NCBI RefSeq assembly: GCF_024701375.2 | Contig: NZ_CP113910.1 | Span: forward strand, 5,270,001 to 5,334,000 | Length of the DNA: 64,000 nucleotides | Origin: Streptomyces sp. KMM 9044 | GTDB lineage: Bacteria > Actinomycetota > Actinomycetes > Streptomycetales > Streptomycetaceae | Direction of reading: 5' to 3' | Shown: in pieces, positions 8,117 through 16,690 of the stretch | How positions within the stretch are numbered: position 1 is the stretch's first letter | Layout of the letters: every line of letters starts with the position of its first letter | Notes under the pieces: model-generated | What the model was told of the DNA's origin: nothing | Databases searched by the model: none | What the model saw: the letters and a program-made list of their open reading frames with translations, nothing else | Program-made: the position numbers and the translations under genes

Positions 8117-8400
8117 GTGAAGCCCAGACTGAGCTCGCGCCACCTTCATGCCGGACACCGCCAGACCAGTAAACAGGTTCCCGTCTGGCTTGTCCCAGGA
8201 CAGCATTGAGGCCCTGGTTTTGATGTCGTCTAAGCTTTACGACACGTCATCGGCGGTTCACTTGCGTTCGCCTTCTCAGCCCACACCTGCCATATTTAGT
8301 ACGGCTTTTCCATGACGCTCACCACCACGGCTCATTCACCGCAGCAGCTCATGGTGGTTTGACACCTGCACCTGCATGCCGATGCCGAAGGACCTACCTT
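8117..8400 (-). ncRNA. Group II intron-like RNA fragment
   Basis: Read on the minus strand, the segment contains GCGAACGCAAGTGAACCGCC, then GACGTGTCGTAAAGC and CAAAACCAGGGCCT, which resemble the conserved GAACGCAAGU and following helices of group II intron domain I. It is cut at 8117 by the ISL3 element, and no reverse transcriptase gene is present. The right limit is approximate. I infer an intron remnant separate from the one at 3294. Confidence 0.42.
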
Positions 8401-8470
8401 CATCTCCACAACAGCATGGCAACTGTTCGTTCCCGTCTTCTACATCAGAACCTCACAATCACCTTCTGGA

Positions 8471-8680
8471 CACACCAACGCCATGGCAGAATCGTTCTTC
8501 GGGGCCTTGAAGAACGAGCGGGTTTCCCGCGTGACTTACCTGACCCGAGAGGCCGCCCGACAGGACATCACTCGATACATCGAACTCTGGTACAATCACA
8601 AGCGCCTCCACTCGACTATTGGTTACCGCCCGCCGCGAGAAGTCCACGCCGAATACACGGAGTTGCACATAGCTGCGTGA
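8471..8680 (+). pseudogene. IS3-family OrfB, C-terminal fragment
   Basis: The frame begins with NAMAESFFGALKNERV and ends with YNHKRLHSTIGYRPPREV, the last third of an IS3 integrase-core protein including the catalytic Glu (AESFF). Everything upstream is missing. Confidence 0.85.
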
Positions 8681-8729
8681 AATAGACGGTCAGCTCACTG
8701 TCCGGAAAACGCGAGGCCCCTCAAGCCCC

Positions 8730-9236
8730 ACCCTGGGGCGCTTCCTGTCCGCAGACCCGGTCCCCGGTGGCAGCTGCAACGCCTACGACTACGCCTGCGC
8801 CGACCCGATCAACAACGAGGACGTGACCGGCTGCGCGACCTGCCGGGTCCCTAAGCACGCCTGGACCGGCCGCAGCTATACGACCGTCTTGCGTACCACC
8901 GGCTGGAGCTACGGCAGCTGGCAGAGCTACAACTACCACTGGTTCTGGGACGTCGTCAGCGGCGACTGGGGCCCGCTGCCCATCTCATCCTGGAAGCGCC
9001 AGTACAAGTACCGCAAGCAGTACGTCTTCAAGTGTAAGGTCGTGGCCTGGTACGGCTGGGGCAGGCAGAAGATCCTCGCATCCTTCGAAACCCGCTACCA
9101 GTACTCCTACCGCGACCGCACCACGTACCGCGTCGCATGGTCGGGCTACAAGTGGACCCGCACCGGCGGCTGGAGCTGGGCCCGAACATCACGGACCTAC
9201 GTCTCCTACTACCGCATCGTCTACACCAAAGGCTGA
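8730..9236 (+). CDS. Displaced RHS core end with aromatic-rich tail
   Basis: The frame starts in TLGRFLSADPVPGGSCNAYDY, the RHS core end, and passes the hinge ADPINNEDVTG into a tail of about 135 residues that is very rich in Trp, Tyr and Arg (WSYGSWQSYNYHWFWD and similar). There is no start codon for a full RHS protein: this is an orphan C-terminal module. An internal ATG or GTG could start it, so expression is uncertain. The stop at 9234-9236 is followed by an inserted IS and then by a strong hairpin (10285) that would directly follow the gene if the IS were removed. The tail matches no toxin family I know. Confidence 0.65.
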   Translation, partial: TLGRFLSADPVPGGSCNAYDYACADPINNEDVTGCATCRVPKHAWTGRSYTTVLRTTGWSYGSWQSYNYHWFWDVVSGDWGPLPISSWKRQYKYRKQYVFKCKVVAWYGWGRQKILASFETRYQYSYRDRTTYRVAWSGYKWTRTGGWSWARTSRTYVSYYRIVYTKG

Positions 9237-9246
9237 CCTGGACACT

Positions 9247-10266
9247 GAGGTCTTCTCGGCAACGTGACGGTTGCGGTGCGTGACCGCGTGCGGGGTGAGC
9301 CGGACCGCGTCGAGTGCCCCGCTGTCAGATATGGGTGAAGCCCCTGGTAGGAACAGGTCTGCGAAAATCAAGTTCCGTACGGCCAGAGGCTTCACACGTT
9401 GACCAGTATCACCTACACCGCCGTGCTCGATGTCGGCAGGGAGACCGCCGAGACCCTGGCCCGGCTCCTGCGCGAGCACCGCGACCGGCTCGGCACCCGC
9501 AAGAACACCCGCGCCCTGAGCGTCTTCAAGCAGGGGATCCTCGTCCTGCGGTGGTTCGTCGACGGAACCCGGCTGGCCCAACTCGCCCGGGACAGCCGGA
9601 TCTCGGTGCCGACCGCCTACCGCTATCTCCACGAGGGGCTGACCGTGCTCGCCGACCACGCCCCGGACCTGGCCACCGCACTGGAGCGGGCGGCGGCCGC
9701 CGGGTACACCCACCTCAACCTGGACGGCACTGTCATCCGCACCGACCGCGTCGCCGCCCCCGGTCCCAACGGGGCAGATCTCTGGTGGTCCGGGAAGCAC
9801 AAGCATCATGGCAGGAATGTGCAGGTCATCTCCGCCCCGGACGGCTGGCCGCTCTGGGTGTCCCCGGTCCGCCCCGGCCGCGAGCACGACACCACCTGCG
9901 CGCGCACCCACGGCCTGATCGGCGCGCTGAACCGGCTCGCCGCCACTCTGGACATCCCGACTCTGACCGATCTCGGCTACGAGAACGCCGGCGACGGCTT
10001 CCGCCACCCGGCCAAGAAGCCGCAGGGCGGCGAACTCGACCTCGAACAGCAGACGTTCAACAAGGTGATCCGTGGCATCCACGGCGTCGCCGAGCGCGCG
10101 AATGCCCTGCTCAAAGTCACGTTCAAGGCTCTGCGCCGGGTCAGCCTCGACCCTGGCAGCATCACCCGGATCGCCCGAGCCGCCCTCGTCCTGCTCCAGA
10201 TGGAACACGGCCGCACCACCTGAACGAAGATCACAAACCGTCACGAGACGTTACCGAGAAGGGTTC
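9247..10266 (+). mobile_element. IS5-like element, type 2, copy B (1020 bp)
   Basis: This is an inverted near-identical copy of the element at 3817-4836. It is flanked by a 3-bp repeat ACT at 9244-9246 and 10267-10269, which fixes the ends. It inserted ten bases after the stop of an orphan RHS tail. Confidence 0.9.
9399..10223 (+). CDS. IS5-family-like DDE transposase (type 2, copy B)
   Basis: This 274-residue transposase is nearly identical to the gene at 3860-4684 on the opposite strand. It differs by S for G in RALSVFKQ and R for G in HHGRNVQV. The TTG start, AGAGG ribosome site and DDE residues are as in copy A. It appears intact. Confidence 0.9.
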   Translation: MTSITYTAVLDVGRETAETLARLLREHRDRLGTRKNTRALSVFKQGILVLRWFVDGTRLAQLARDSRISVPTAYRYLHEGLTVLADHAPDLATALERAAAAGYTHLNLDGTVIRTDRVAAPGPNGADLWWSGKHKHHGRNVQVISAPDGWPLWVSPVRPGREHDTTCARTHGLIGALNRLAATLDIPTLTDLGYENAGDGFRHPAKKPQGGELDLEQQTFNKVIRGIHGVAERANALLKVTFKALRRVSLDPGSITRIARAALVLLQMEHGRTT

Positions 10267-10284
10267 ACTGACCGAACCTGATTA

Positions 10285-10322
10285 ATGTGGCGCTCCGCGG
10301 ATCCCTCTGCGGAGCGCCACAT
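10285..10322 (+). terminator. Strong hairpin, original terminator of the orphan RHS tail
   Basis: ATGTGGCGCTCCGC at 10285-10298 pairs exactly with GCGGAGCGCCACAT at 10309-10322 around a 10-base loop. Before the IS at 9247-10266 entered, this hairpin lay about 30 bases after the RHS-tail stop at 9236. Confidence 0.75.
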
Positions 10323-10467
10323 CCGCTTGCAGCCTTCAACCTCGTGTATTCAGCTACGAGGGCCGTCCGTCAGTGATGTGACGCCCTGATAGCGGAAGGG
10401 TGCCCCTGACCTGCGATGATCTGAACTTCCTAGATCAAGAACGTCGCAGAGTGGGGGCACCCAACAG

Positions 10468-11926
10468 GTGCAGGCTACCGAATGGGATCGTCGGCTCGTT
10501 GTGCGGGCCGACGGCAAGAACCTGGTCGGGCATGCGGGCGTGGTGCTGCTGCACCGGATCGCGGACCGGGTCGGGCTGACCCGCGCCCTGGCCGCCGCGC
10601 TGCCCCGCGGCGTCGGGCCGGGGTGGCGGGATCGCGGGATGGCCCTGGTCCAGCTGGCCTGCGCGATCGTCCTCGGCGCGAGGAATGTCCTGCAGGCCGA
10701 GCAACTGCAGCAGCACTGGAGGCCGTTCTTCCCCGTCCGGTCTCGGACAGCACCCTGTGGCGCACGCTGGAAGCCATCGACGGCCCTGTCGGAGCCCGGG
10801 TGGAGCGCGTGCGCGCCGTGATACGGCGTGGGGTGTGGACGCTGCTCGCCCTGCGGCCCGGTGGGTTCCCGTGGATCTCGGTATGCGGGCGCACGCTCAC
10901 CAACTGGTACGTCCTGGATCTCGATGCCACCTTGGTGACCTGCACCAGCAAGAAGGACGGCGCGGCCGGCACGTTCAAGGGCGGCTACGGACATCACCCG
11001 CTGGGCGCCTGGCTGGCCAATACCCGCGAGTGCGTGACCATGCTGCTACGGCCGGGCAACGCGGCGTCCAACGACGTCGCCGACCACAAGACGGTGCTGG
11101 CCGCCGCGCTGCGGCAACTCCGCTGCCGCTGTGGTCGAAGCTGCTGGTGAGGATCGACGGCGCGGCCTTCAGCCACGGCCTCCTTGAGCATCTGCAGGCG
11201 CTGACCACCAGCCGCCGCCGAGTGCGCTGGGTGACCGGCTGGGCCATCAATACCGCCGACGAGGCCGCGATCGCACTGCTGCCCGCGGACGTGTGGAACG
11301 ACGCGCTGCGGCAGGACGGCGAGGTCCACGAGATCAAGGGCCCGGACGGACAGAAGGTCACCTACCAGGTCGCCGAGCTGACCGGGGTGCGCGACCTGAG
11401 CGGCTGGCCCGAGGGGATGCGGCTGATCGTGCGCCGGGTCAAGCCCTCGCGCCGCGATCTGAAGAAGCTGACCGCGTTCGAGCAGCGCACCGGCTGGCGT
11501 TACCAGATCGTCGCCACGAACATCCCCGCCCACCAGGGGCTTTCCGGGGTGTCCGGCTCCGGGCAGGTGTGGTTCGTCGATGCTCTCTACCGTGATCATG
11601 CCGAGGTCGAGGATCGTGTCAAGGCGATCAAGCGGATCGGCCTCGGGCTGCTGCCCTCGAAGTCCTGGCAGCTGAACGCCGCCTGGGTGCTGGCTGCCAC
11701 TATCGCCGCGGACCTCGACGCATGGACCAGGCTCCTTCTCCTGCATGACGAGCCCGAACTCGCCGCCGCCGAACCGGAGACGATCCGCAGGAGGCTCTAC
11801 CACCTGCCCGCCCGGCTCACCGCCCACGCACGCAGACGCACCCTCCACCTCGACCGCACCTGGCCCTGGGCGCCGGCGTTCGCCACCGCCTGGCAGCGGG
11901 CCACCCAGCTTCCGGCCCACACCTGA
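10468..11926 (+). pseudogene. IS1380-family transposase, two frameshifts
   Basis: Three consecutive plus-strand frames together make one IS1380-type transposase of about 485 residues. A GTG at 10468 opens it (RADGKNLVGHAGVVLLHRI). Near 10735 the frame shifts to VSDSTLWRTLEAIDG. Near 11125 it shifts again to LLVRIDGAAFSHGLLEHL through to the C-terminus. The family's DDE features (VLDLDATLVT and LLVRIDGAAF) are split between frames. I could not identify matching terminal repeats. It should be inactive unless the shifts are sequencing errors. Confidence 0.8.
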
Positions 11927-12141
11927 CGGTCGGCCCCGCCCCGACGACAGCGGAGAGGAGAGGACCCGCAGCACCCTCGGGCCCGTGGAACCCGACGCCC
12001 CGCAGCGTCACGCGACGGCCCGTCCTCGAACGGCAGGGGACATTACGGGCAAACCGCCGAACCGACCGACGTCACACCGCAAGTGAAGAATCGAGGTCAA
12101 CAACTGGTGAAAGCCTGCCCACCTCCGTACGGGAGACACTC

Positions 12142-12417
12142 ATGCTGTTCGTCATCGCCATTATCGGAATCTCCATACTCGGCTTCACCCTGTGGTACTC
12201 GGCGCGCGTCGCCAGAATGCGCGGCCTGCCCCCGTGGCGCAGGTTCCTCCCCCTCAGCCTTCTTGTGTTGTCCATCGCAGCCAGCCTGCTGCGAGCCGCC
12301 GACATCCCCCAGGTCGCGAACGCTGTCGCCTTCCCCCTGCTCCTGGCCGCGATCGCGGTGTCCCTGATGGAAGTACGGGCCGAGAGGAGCCGGCGCACAC
12401 CAACGGTGACGCAGTAG
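12142..12417 (+). CDS. Small three-TM membrane protein
   Basis: This 91-residue protein has hydrophobic spans at about residues 1-18 (LFVIAIIGISILGFTLW), 36-50 and 60-76, and a polar, basic C-terminus. A GGGAGA ribosome site precedes the ATG. I recognise no family. A hairpin terminator follows at 12457. It sits between an IS1380 wreck and a DUF1906 gene, so it may be a survivor of the older chromosome. Confidence 0.6.
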   Translation: MLFVIAIIGISILGFTLWYSARVARMRGLPPWRRFLPLSLLVLSIAASLLRAADIPQVANAVAFPLLLAAIAVSLMEVRAERSRRTPTVTQ

Positions 12418-12456
12418 AAAAACCCCACCCTTCGGGTACCCCGCGCCCCTGAGCTG

Positions 12457-12486
12457 CCCCGGCTGGCCTTCCCTAACCAGCCGGGG
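12457..12486. terminator. Bidirectional hairpin between convergent genes
   Basis: CCCCGGCTGG at 12457-12466 pairs with CCAGCCGGGG at 12477-12486. It lies between the convergent genes ending at 12417 and 12507 and can serve both. Confidence 0.75.
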
Positions 12487-12506
12487 TCTCGCTTGGTTAG
12501 AGCTTC

Positions 12507-13345
12507 TCAGCCGATGATGGCGACAGGGGCGTCCCAGGCGTTGCGGTCGACTGTGATGGTGTAACCGCCCCGCGTTTCCTTGCTATTTACCATGTACTGG
12601 TGGCCGCGACTGTGGTTGGTGTACTGAGCGGGGTTCCACGGCCAGTCGGTGGTGGTCGTGTTCTTTTTGTCCCACAGTGCGTACCAGAGGTTGCCTGGCA
12701 GGTCCGTCTTGTTCGGGGCGGTGGCGATAGCCTTGGCACTGGAGCTGCTGAAGCCGTAGAGGCCGCCACGGTAGGTTGCGTTCCGCAGCGTCTTGGTGAA
12801 GGAGCGCACGTAGGTCAGAGTGGCGTCGTTGCACGCCTTGTCGGTGATGTCGTACGACTCCATGTTCAGGTAGATCGGGCTGCCGGCTTTCATCCCGAGG
12901 GCTGATGCCTTGGCCACCGCGTCCTTCGCGTTACTCGCACCGACGGAGGCCGCCGTGGAAGCGGTGAATCTTTCCGGGTTTGCGCTCTTCTGGCAGGGCG
13001 GCTGCGCGCCGACGTAGAGCGGAATGAGCTTCCAGCCGGTGGAGTTGACCGACTTCGCCCATGACTTGGTCAGGTTGGGCTGAGCGCAGCCACGGTTCTT
13101 GCCGCCGATGTAGACAGCGGCGGCGCCATAAAACTTCGTGTTCCACGCTTTCATCGCCGCGAGCGAGGGCGCAGTGCACGTATCGAACGCTCGACCGGTG
13201 TACGTCTTCTGTGCGGGCCAAACGGTGGCCGCCATGGACGTCTGCGCTGCGATCCCGGCACCCGCAGCGACGGCGACCCCGCCGTCGCCCAGGCGATGTA
13301 GCGGCTCTTTTTGGACAGCCGATGACTGGACAACCCCCACCCCAT
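12507..13345 (-). pseudogene. Secreted DUF1906 (glycoside hydrolase-like) protein, frameshifted signal peptide
   Basis: The mature part, from AQKTYTGRAFDTCTAPSL through GSPIYLNMESYDI to DAPVAIIG, is a DUF1906 domain, a TIM-barrel glycoside-hydrolase-like fold of secreted actinobacterial proteins. The N-terminus is split between frames. An ATG near 13345 reads SKKSRYIAWATAG in one frame, while the continuation VAVAAGAGIAAQTSMA is in the next. One missing G in a G-run near 13280 explains this; restoring it gives a clean signal peptide. It may be a recent mutation or a homopolymer sequencing error. Confidence 0.7.
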
Positions 13346-13599
13346 TCGTATGGCAGCCTATGGCCGCCGTGAATCCGACGCGCCCGCAGAGGACAGCTTG
13401 CGCTACCCCGCAACTCGACCGCAGTACGGGTGCAGCGTCTGCGTAGTGGCGCGCCCTCCGCTTCGGATGCCCGAAGCGGATCGCAGAATAGCCGACGTCC
13501 GTGTCGTGAAGGTGAGCAGCTTCGCGTGGGCTCGGTTGGCGGCTGCACCAACGCTGACGCCGGTCCGTGTGCAAGCCGACAGCCTTGATTCCGATAAGT

Positions 13600-13946
13600 G
13601 ACTTGCCTAATGAACTGCCGGGCACTGCGGGCGGAGGGAATCTGAACTCACCGACCTACAACTTCCTGGCTGCCCTGCCGGCCGATCCCGACGCTCTGCT
13701 GAAGCGGATCCGCGACGACGCCGAGGAGAATCACGGTGCCGGTTCCGACTCCACGACGGGACCGGACCAGGAAGCCTTCGTCACGATCGGCGACCTTCTG
13801 CGCAATGGAGCGACTCCCCCGAGACCACCGCGGCTCTCTACCGGGCCGCTGCCCTCATCCCCGGAGTCGACGCCGTTTCCGACGCTGTGGACGCGGCAGG
13901 CCGACACGGGGTCGCCGTCGCCCGAACACACGGCGGCGAACGCACT
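13600..13946 (+). pseudogene. CU044_5270-family protein, fragment
   Basis: The frame reads LPADPDALLKRI and DQEAFVTIGDLLR, then after a one-base shift near 13815 continues as ETTAALYRAAALIPGVD and DAAGRHGVAVARTHG. This is the central signature of the CU044_5270 family of actinobacterial membrane-anchored proteins. The N-terminal membrane part and the C-terminus are missing. The 3' side is cut by the type 1 IS at 13947. Confidence 0.65.
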
Positions 13947-14955
13947 GAGCCCTTCCCAGTAATGGATCATGACGTTGCGTGATCGTTCAGATGGTGCGGT
14001 CGTATTCGAGTTGGAGCAGGACGAGGGCTGCGGCGGCGATCTTCGTGATACGGCTGGGGTCGAGGCTGACCCTGCGCAGGGCCTTGAAGGTCGTCTTGAG
14101 CAGGGAGTTGGCGCGCTCGCAGACGCCGTGGATGCCGCGGATGACCTTGTTGTACGTCTGTTGCTCCTCGGTCAGCTCGCCTCCGGCGGGCTTCTTGAAG
14201 GGATGGCGGAAGCCGTCGCCGGCGTTCTCGTAGCCGAGGTCGACCAGGGTCGGCATGTCCAGTTCGGCCGCGATGCGGTTGAGTGCCTCGACCAGCCCGT
14301 GGTGGCGGGCGCAGGTGGTGTCGTGTTCCCGGCCCGGCCGTACGGGCGAGACCCAGATCGGCCGGCCGTCCGGGGTGGTGATGACCTGCACGTTCCCGCC
14401 ATGGTGCTTGTGTTTTCCGGACCACCAGAGGTCTGCGCCGTTGGGGCCCGGGGCGGCGACGCGGTCCGTGCGGATGACCGTACCGTCGAGGTTCAGATGC
14501 GTCAGCCCGGCTGCCTTCGCACGCTCCAGCGCGGTGGACAGGTCCGGTGCGCCGGCGGCCAGGACGGCCAGTCCTTCGTGGAGGTAGCGGTAGGAGGTGG
14601 AGACCGACAGGCCGTTGTCGCGGGCGAGTTGGGCCAGTCGGGTGCCGTCGAGGAACCAGCGCAGCACGAGCACGGCCTGCTTGAAGCAGCCCAGCGCGCG
14701 TCGCCCCTTGCGGGTCCTGGCCACGATTCGGTGGTCGCGCAGGAGACCGGCCAGGTGCTCGGCGGTGGACCGCCTCACATCGAGCACGGCGGTGTATGTG
14801 ACACTGGTCGGCACGTGAGGCCCCTCGGTCGGATCTTTCTGTCGCAAGATGTTCCTACCAGGGGCCTTACGCCTGCCCGGACTTGGGGGATACCGCGGAC
14901 CGCGCGACGCGCCTCCCGCTCACGGACGGTGGCCGACGGTTACTGGGAACAGCTC
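13947..14955 (-). mobile_element. IS5-like element, type 1, copy 2 (1009 bp)
   Basis: This is the same length and ends as the copy at 1769-2777. It is flanked by ACT at 13944-13946 and 14956-14958. It separates the CU044_5270 remnant from a short basic reading frame. Confidence 0.9.
13987..14814 (-). CDS. IS5-family-like DDE transposase (type 1, copy 2)
   Basis: This is the 275-residue twin of the gene at 1809-2636. The start codon here is GTG (14814) where copy 1 has ATG, with the same GAGGGG ribosome site, which supports this start in both. The DDE residues are conserved. It differs from copy 1 at two residues, T for A in VITTPDG and F for L in FRHPFKKP. It appears intact. Confidence 0.9.
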   Translation of the reverse strand: MPTSVTYTAVLDVRRSTAEHLAGLLRDHRIVARTRKGRRALGCFKQAVLVLRWFLDGTRLAQLARDNGLSVSTSYRYLHEGLAVLAAGAPDLSTALERAKAAGLTHLNLDGTVIRTDRVAAPGPNGADLWWSGKHKHHGGNVQVITTPDGRPIWVSPVRPGREHDTTCARHHGLVEALNRIAAELDMPTLVDLGYENAGDGFRHPFKKPAGGELTEEQQTYNKVIRGIHGVCERANSLLKTTFKALRRVSLDPSRITKIAAAALVLLQLEYDRTI

Positions 14956-14957
14956 AC

Positions 14958-15041
14958 TCCCACCTCACGTGGCGCAAGAACGGTCGGTACGGCACCATCC
15001 ACTACCGCTGGCACGGACGTGGTCTCGGGCGCCGGGGCTGA
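14958..15041 (+). other. Short basic reading frame, possible orphan toxin tail
   Basis: Directly after the IS, one frame reads SHLTWRKNGRYGTIHYRWHG and stops at 15039-15041. The composition (Trp, Arg, Tyr, Gly) resembles RHS tail ends and a hairpin follows at 15094. It is only 27 codons and the frame upstream of the IS is not clearly coding, so this is tentative. Confidence 0.3.
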
Positions 15042-15093
15042 TCAGAAGACGTTTTACTGCTGACCAGTAGAGTCGATTCCCGTCACAGGGACT

Positions 15094-15129
15094 GGGTGGC
15101 GAGGCAGCCTTTCGGCGGCCTCGCCACCC
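15094..15129 (+). terminator. Hairpin before the two-gene unknown operon
   Basis: GGGTGGCGAGGC at 15094-15105 pairs with GCCTCGCCACCC at 15118-15129. It ends whatever transcript crosses the short frame at 14958 and precedes the gene pair at 15148. Confidence 0.7.
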
Positions 15130-15147
15130 GCAACCGATGGAGTGAAC

Positions 15148-15456
15148 ATGGGTGGTATGAGTGCCAGAGCCCGAGTCGCGGGCTCGGTGATCGCATACGC
15201 GGTCCTGGCCGACGAGAGCAATGCCTGCGACGCTCTCGACGAAGTAGTGGTGGCATCGGACAGCTGGGCCTCGGCTACGACGCTCATGCGCGCGTGCGGC
15301 TACCGCAAGGTTCCCCGGCGTACCGAGAGCCGCGACGTGCCCCATGAGGCACTCGAAGTCGCCTTCGCGACTCCCGGCACGGTTTTCCGTAAGCGCTTCA
15401 TGGCGGAGACTTCCTGGGCCCCCGCCTCCCGCACAGAGAGCAGCGAGCGCCCGTGA
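15148..15456 (+). CDS. Unknown protein, first of a coupled pair
   Basis: This protein of about 102 residues contains VIAYAVLADESNACDALDEV and ends with a polar tail. I recognise no family. A GGAG ribosome site lies five bases before the ATG at 15148; a GTG at 15142 is also possible. Its stop overlaps the GTG of the next gene by four bases (GTGA). It lies downstream of a terminator that closes a possible orphan toxin tail, so the pair could be an immunity unit, but that is positional inference only. Confidence 0.55.
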   Translation: MGGMSARARVAGSVIAYAVLADESNACDALDEVVVASDSWASATTLMRACGYRKVPRRTESRDVPHEALEVAFATPGTVFRKRFMAETSWAPASRTESSERP

Positions 15457-15965
15457 GCATGCAAGGCCGCCTCGACGAGTTGATCGTTGCCCTGCGGCAG
15501 CATGCTCAGGTCATGTCCGCACCGGATCAGGCCGGTGAGGCCGGCATCGAAGCGTTTGAAGCCCTCAGAAGAGCTGCAGCCGCATACGGTGAGTGTGTTC
15601 GTGAACAGACTCACTGGGACAGCCCCTTCGCCGAGCTTGAGGAAGACAGCTGGGAAGACAGCTCGGAGGAACTCGACGCCACATCGGAAGCAGAACAGGA
15701 CAGGGATCTTCTCGTGGTGTCAGGCACTTGGACATTCGAGGTGACCTACCGGGACGCATGGAGCAGATTCGCGGCCGACCAATTGGAGTCCGCCACCCCC
15801 GCGCTGCGGCAGCTCAGCGGCGACCCTGCCGAGGCCGCCTCCGCGCTGTTGTCGTACGACGGCCTCTCGGCATGGCTCGGTGCTCACGGCGTCGCGCTGC
15901 TGGCCGACGACTGGACCGTCCGCGATACGGAGGAGGAGCTGCCTGAGGACGACCCGGAAGAATGA
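15453..15965 (+). CDS. Unknown acidic protein, second of a coupled pair
   Basis: This 170-residue, strongly acidic protein has an N-terminal helical region (residues 1-45), an acidic stretch (EEDSWEDSSEELD near 62-74), then SGTWTFEVTYRDAWSRF and a final acidic tail ending EEELPEDDPEE. It is translationally coupled to the preceding gene. Acidic soluble proteins are typical nuclease-inhibitor immunity proteins, and the neighbouring toxin tails are basic. No family is recognised. Confidence 0.55.
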   Translation: MSMQGRLDELIVALRQHAQVMSAPDQAGEAGIEAFEALRRAAAAYGECVREQTHWDSPFAELEEDSWEDSSEELDATSEAEQDRDLLVVSGTWTFEVTYRDAWSRFAADQLESATPALRQLSGDPAEAASALLSYDGLSAWLGAHGVALLADDWTVRDTEEELPEDDPEE

Positions 15966-15987
15966 TCGCCCTGCCCATACGTGACTG

Positions 15988-16188
15988 GCAGGCCTGACCC
16001 ACCGGGACATCAAGCCGTCCAACACCATCGTCAGGTCCAACGGCAAAGCGACGGTCGTCGACTTCGGCATCACCAGGAGCAGCGACGCCCGACACGACAT
16101 CACCACCACCGGCGTCCTGATCGGCACCCACGGCCTACATGGCGCCCGAGTGCTTCAGCGGCGCCTTCGACCACCGCTCCGAGTCGGC
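15988..16188 (+). pseudogene. Ser/Thr protein kinase fragment
   Basis: The frame contains the catalytic loop LTHRDIKPSNTIV and the DFG motif (VVDFGITRSSD), then after a one-base shift near 16128 the activation-loop end AYMAPECFSG. The N-lobe and C-lobe are missing. At about 16188 it joins an IS transposase remnant on the other strand. Confidence 0.75.
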
Positions 16189-16189
16189 G

Positions 16190-16332
16190 ATGCGCCGCAC
16201 CGCGCCCGTCCGCGCCGCGGGGTCCTTGCAGGCCTCGACGGCCAGGCGGGTCGCGCGCTCGCGCAACTCGTCAGGGTACTTACGGGAGCAGCCATGATCG
16301 GCACTCTTCCGGGTCTTCGATGTCTCCATCAA
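16190..16332 (-). pseudogene. IS3-type OrfA N-terminal fragment
   Basis: The minus frame reads SRKYPDELRERATRLAVEA and GAVRRIADS, the start of an IS3-family OrfA, and is cut where it meets the protein kinase remnant. Its upstream side overlaps the GH15 remnant. Confidence 0.7.
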
Positions 16333-16349
16333 ACCCGGGGCGGTTCAGT

Positions 16350-16690
16350 ACGTGGAGGCGGACGTTCCCGGCCACCACGCGTACGCGTCGGGGGAGAGCT
16401 CCGTTTGCCGCTGGTACGCCTTTTTCCAGGAAGGACTCCGACCGGAGCGAGAACGCGTCGGTGACGTCAATGACACCGGTGGTGCTGCACGTGCGGGTTA
16501 CCAGCACGGCGGTCTCTTCCACGTACCACTGTTCGCTGCTGCGCAAGTCCTCAGGAGTGATCAGGAATAACCCACCGCGGTCGGCGTCCAGCAAGCCACA
16601 GAACAGAGGGGACGAATCAAAGCGGGGCACGCACATGAAGCTGACCGACGTTCCGCCCCACCAGGGCGGACCCGCAGATGCTGCCTAGCA
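16350..16690 (-). pseudogene. GH15 (glucoamylase/trehalase-like) N-terminal fragment
   Basis: The minus frame from about 16636 reads MCVPRFDSSPLFCGLLD, then VIDVTDAFSL. This matches the N-terminal beta-sandwich of bacterial GH15 proteins, which start with a (D)GSIDWLCLPRFDS-type motif. Bases up to about 16690 add ALVGRN in another frame, suggesting a frameshift. The catalytic barrel is missing. Confidence 0.5.

Noticed and set aside
10468..11926. Three separate small genes
   Set aside because: The three frames are consecutive parts of one IS1380 transposase and are better read as a single frameshifted pseudogene.
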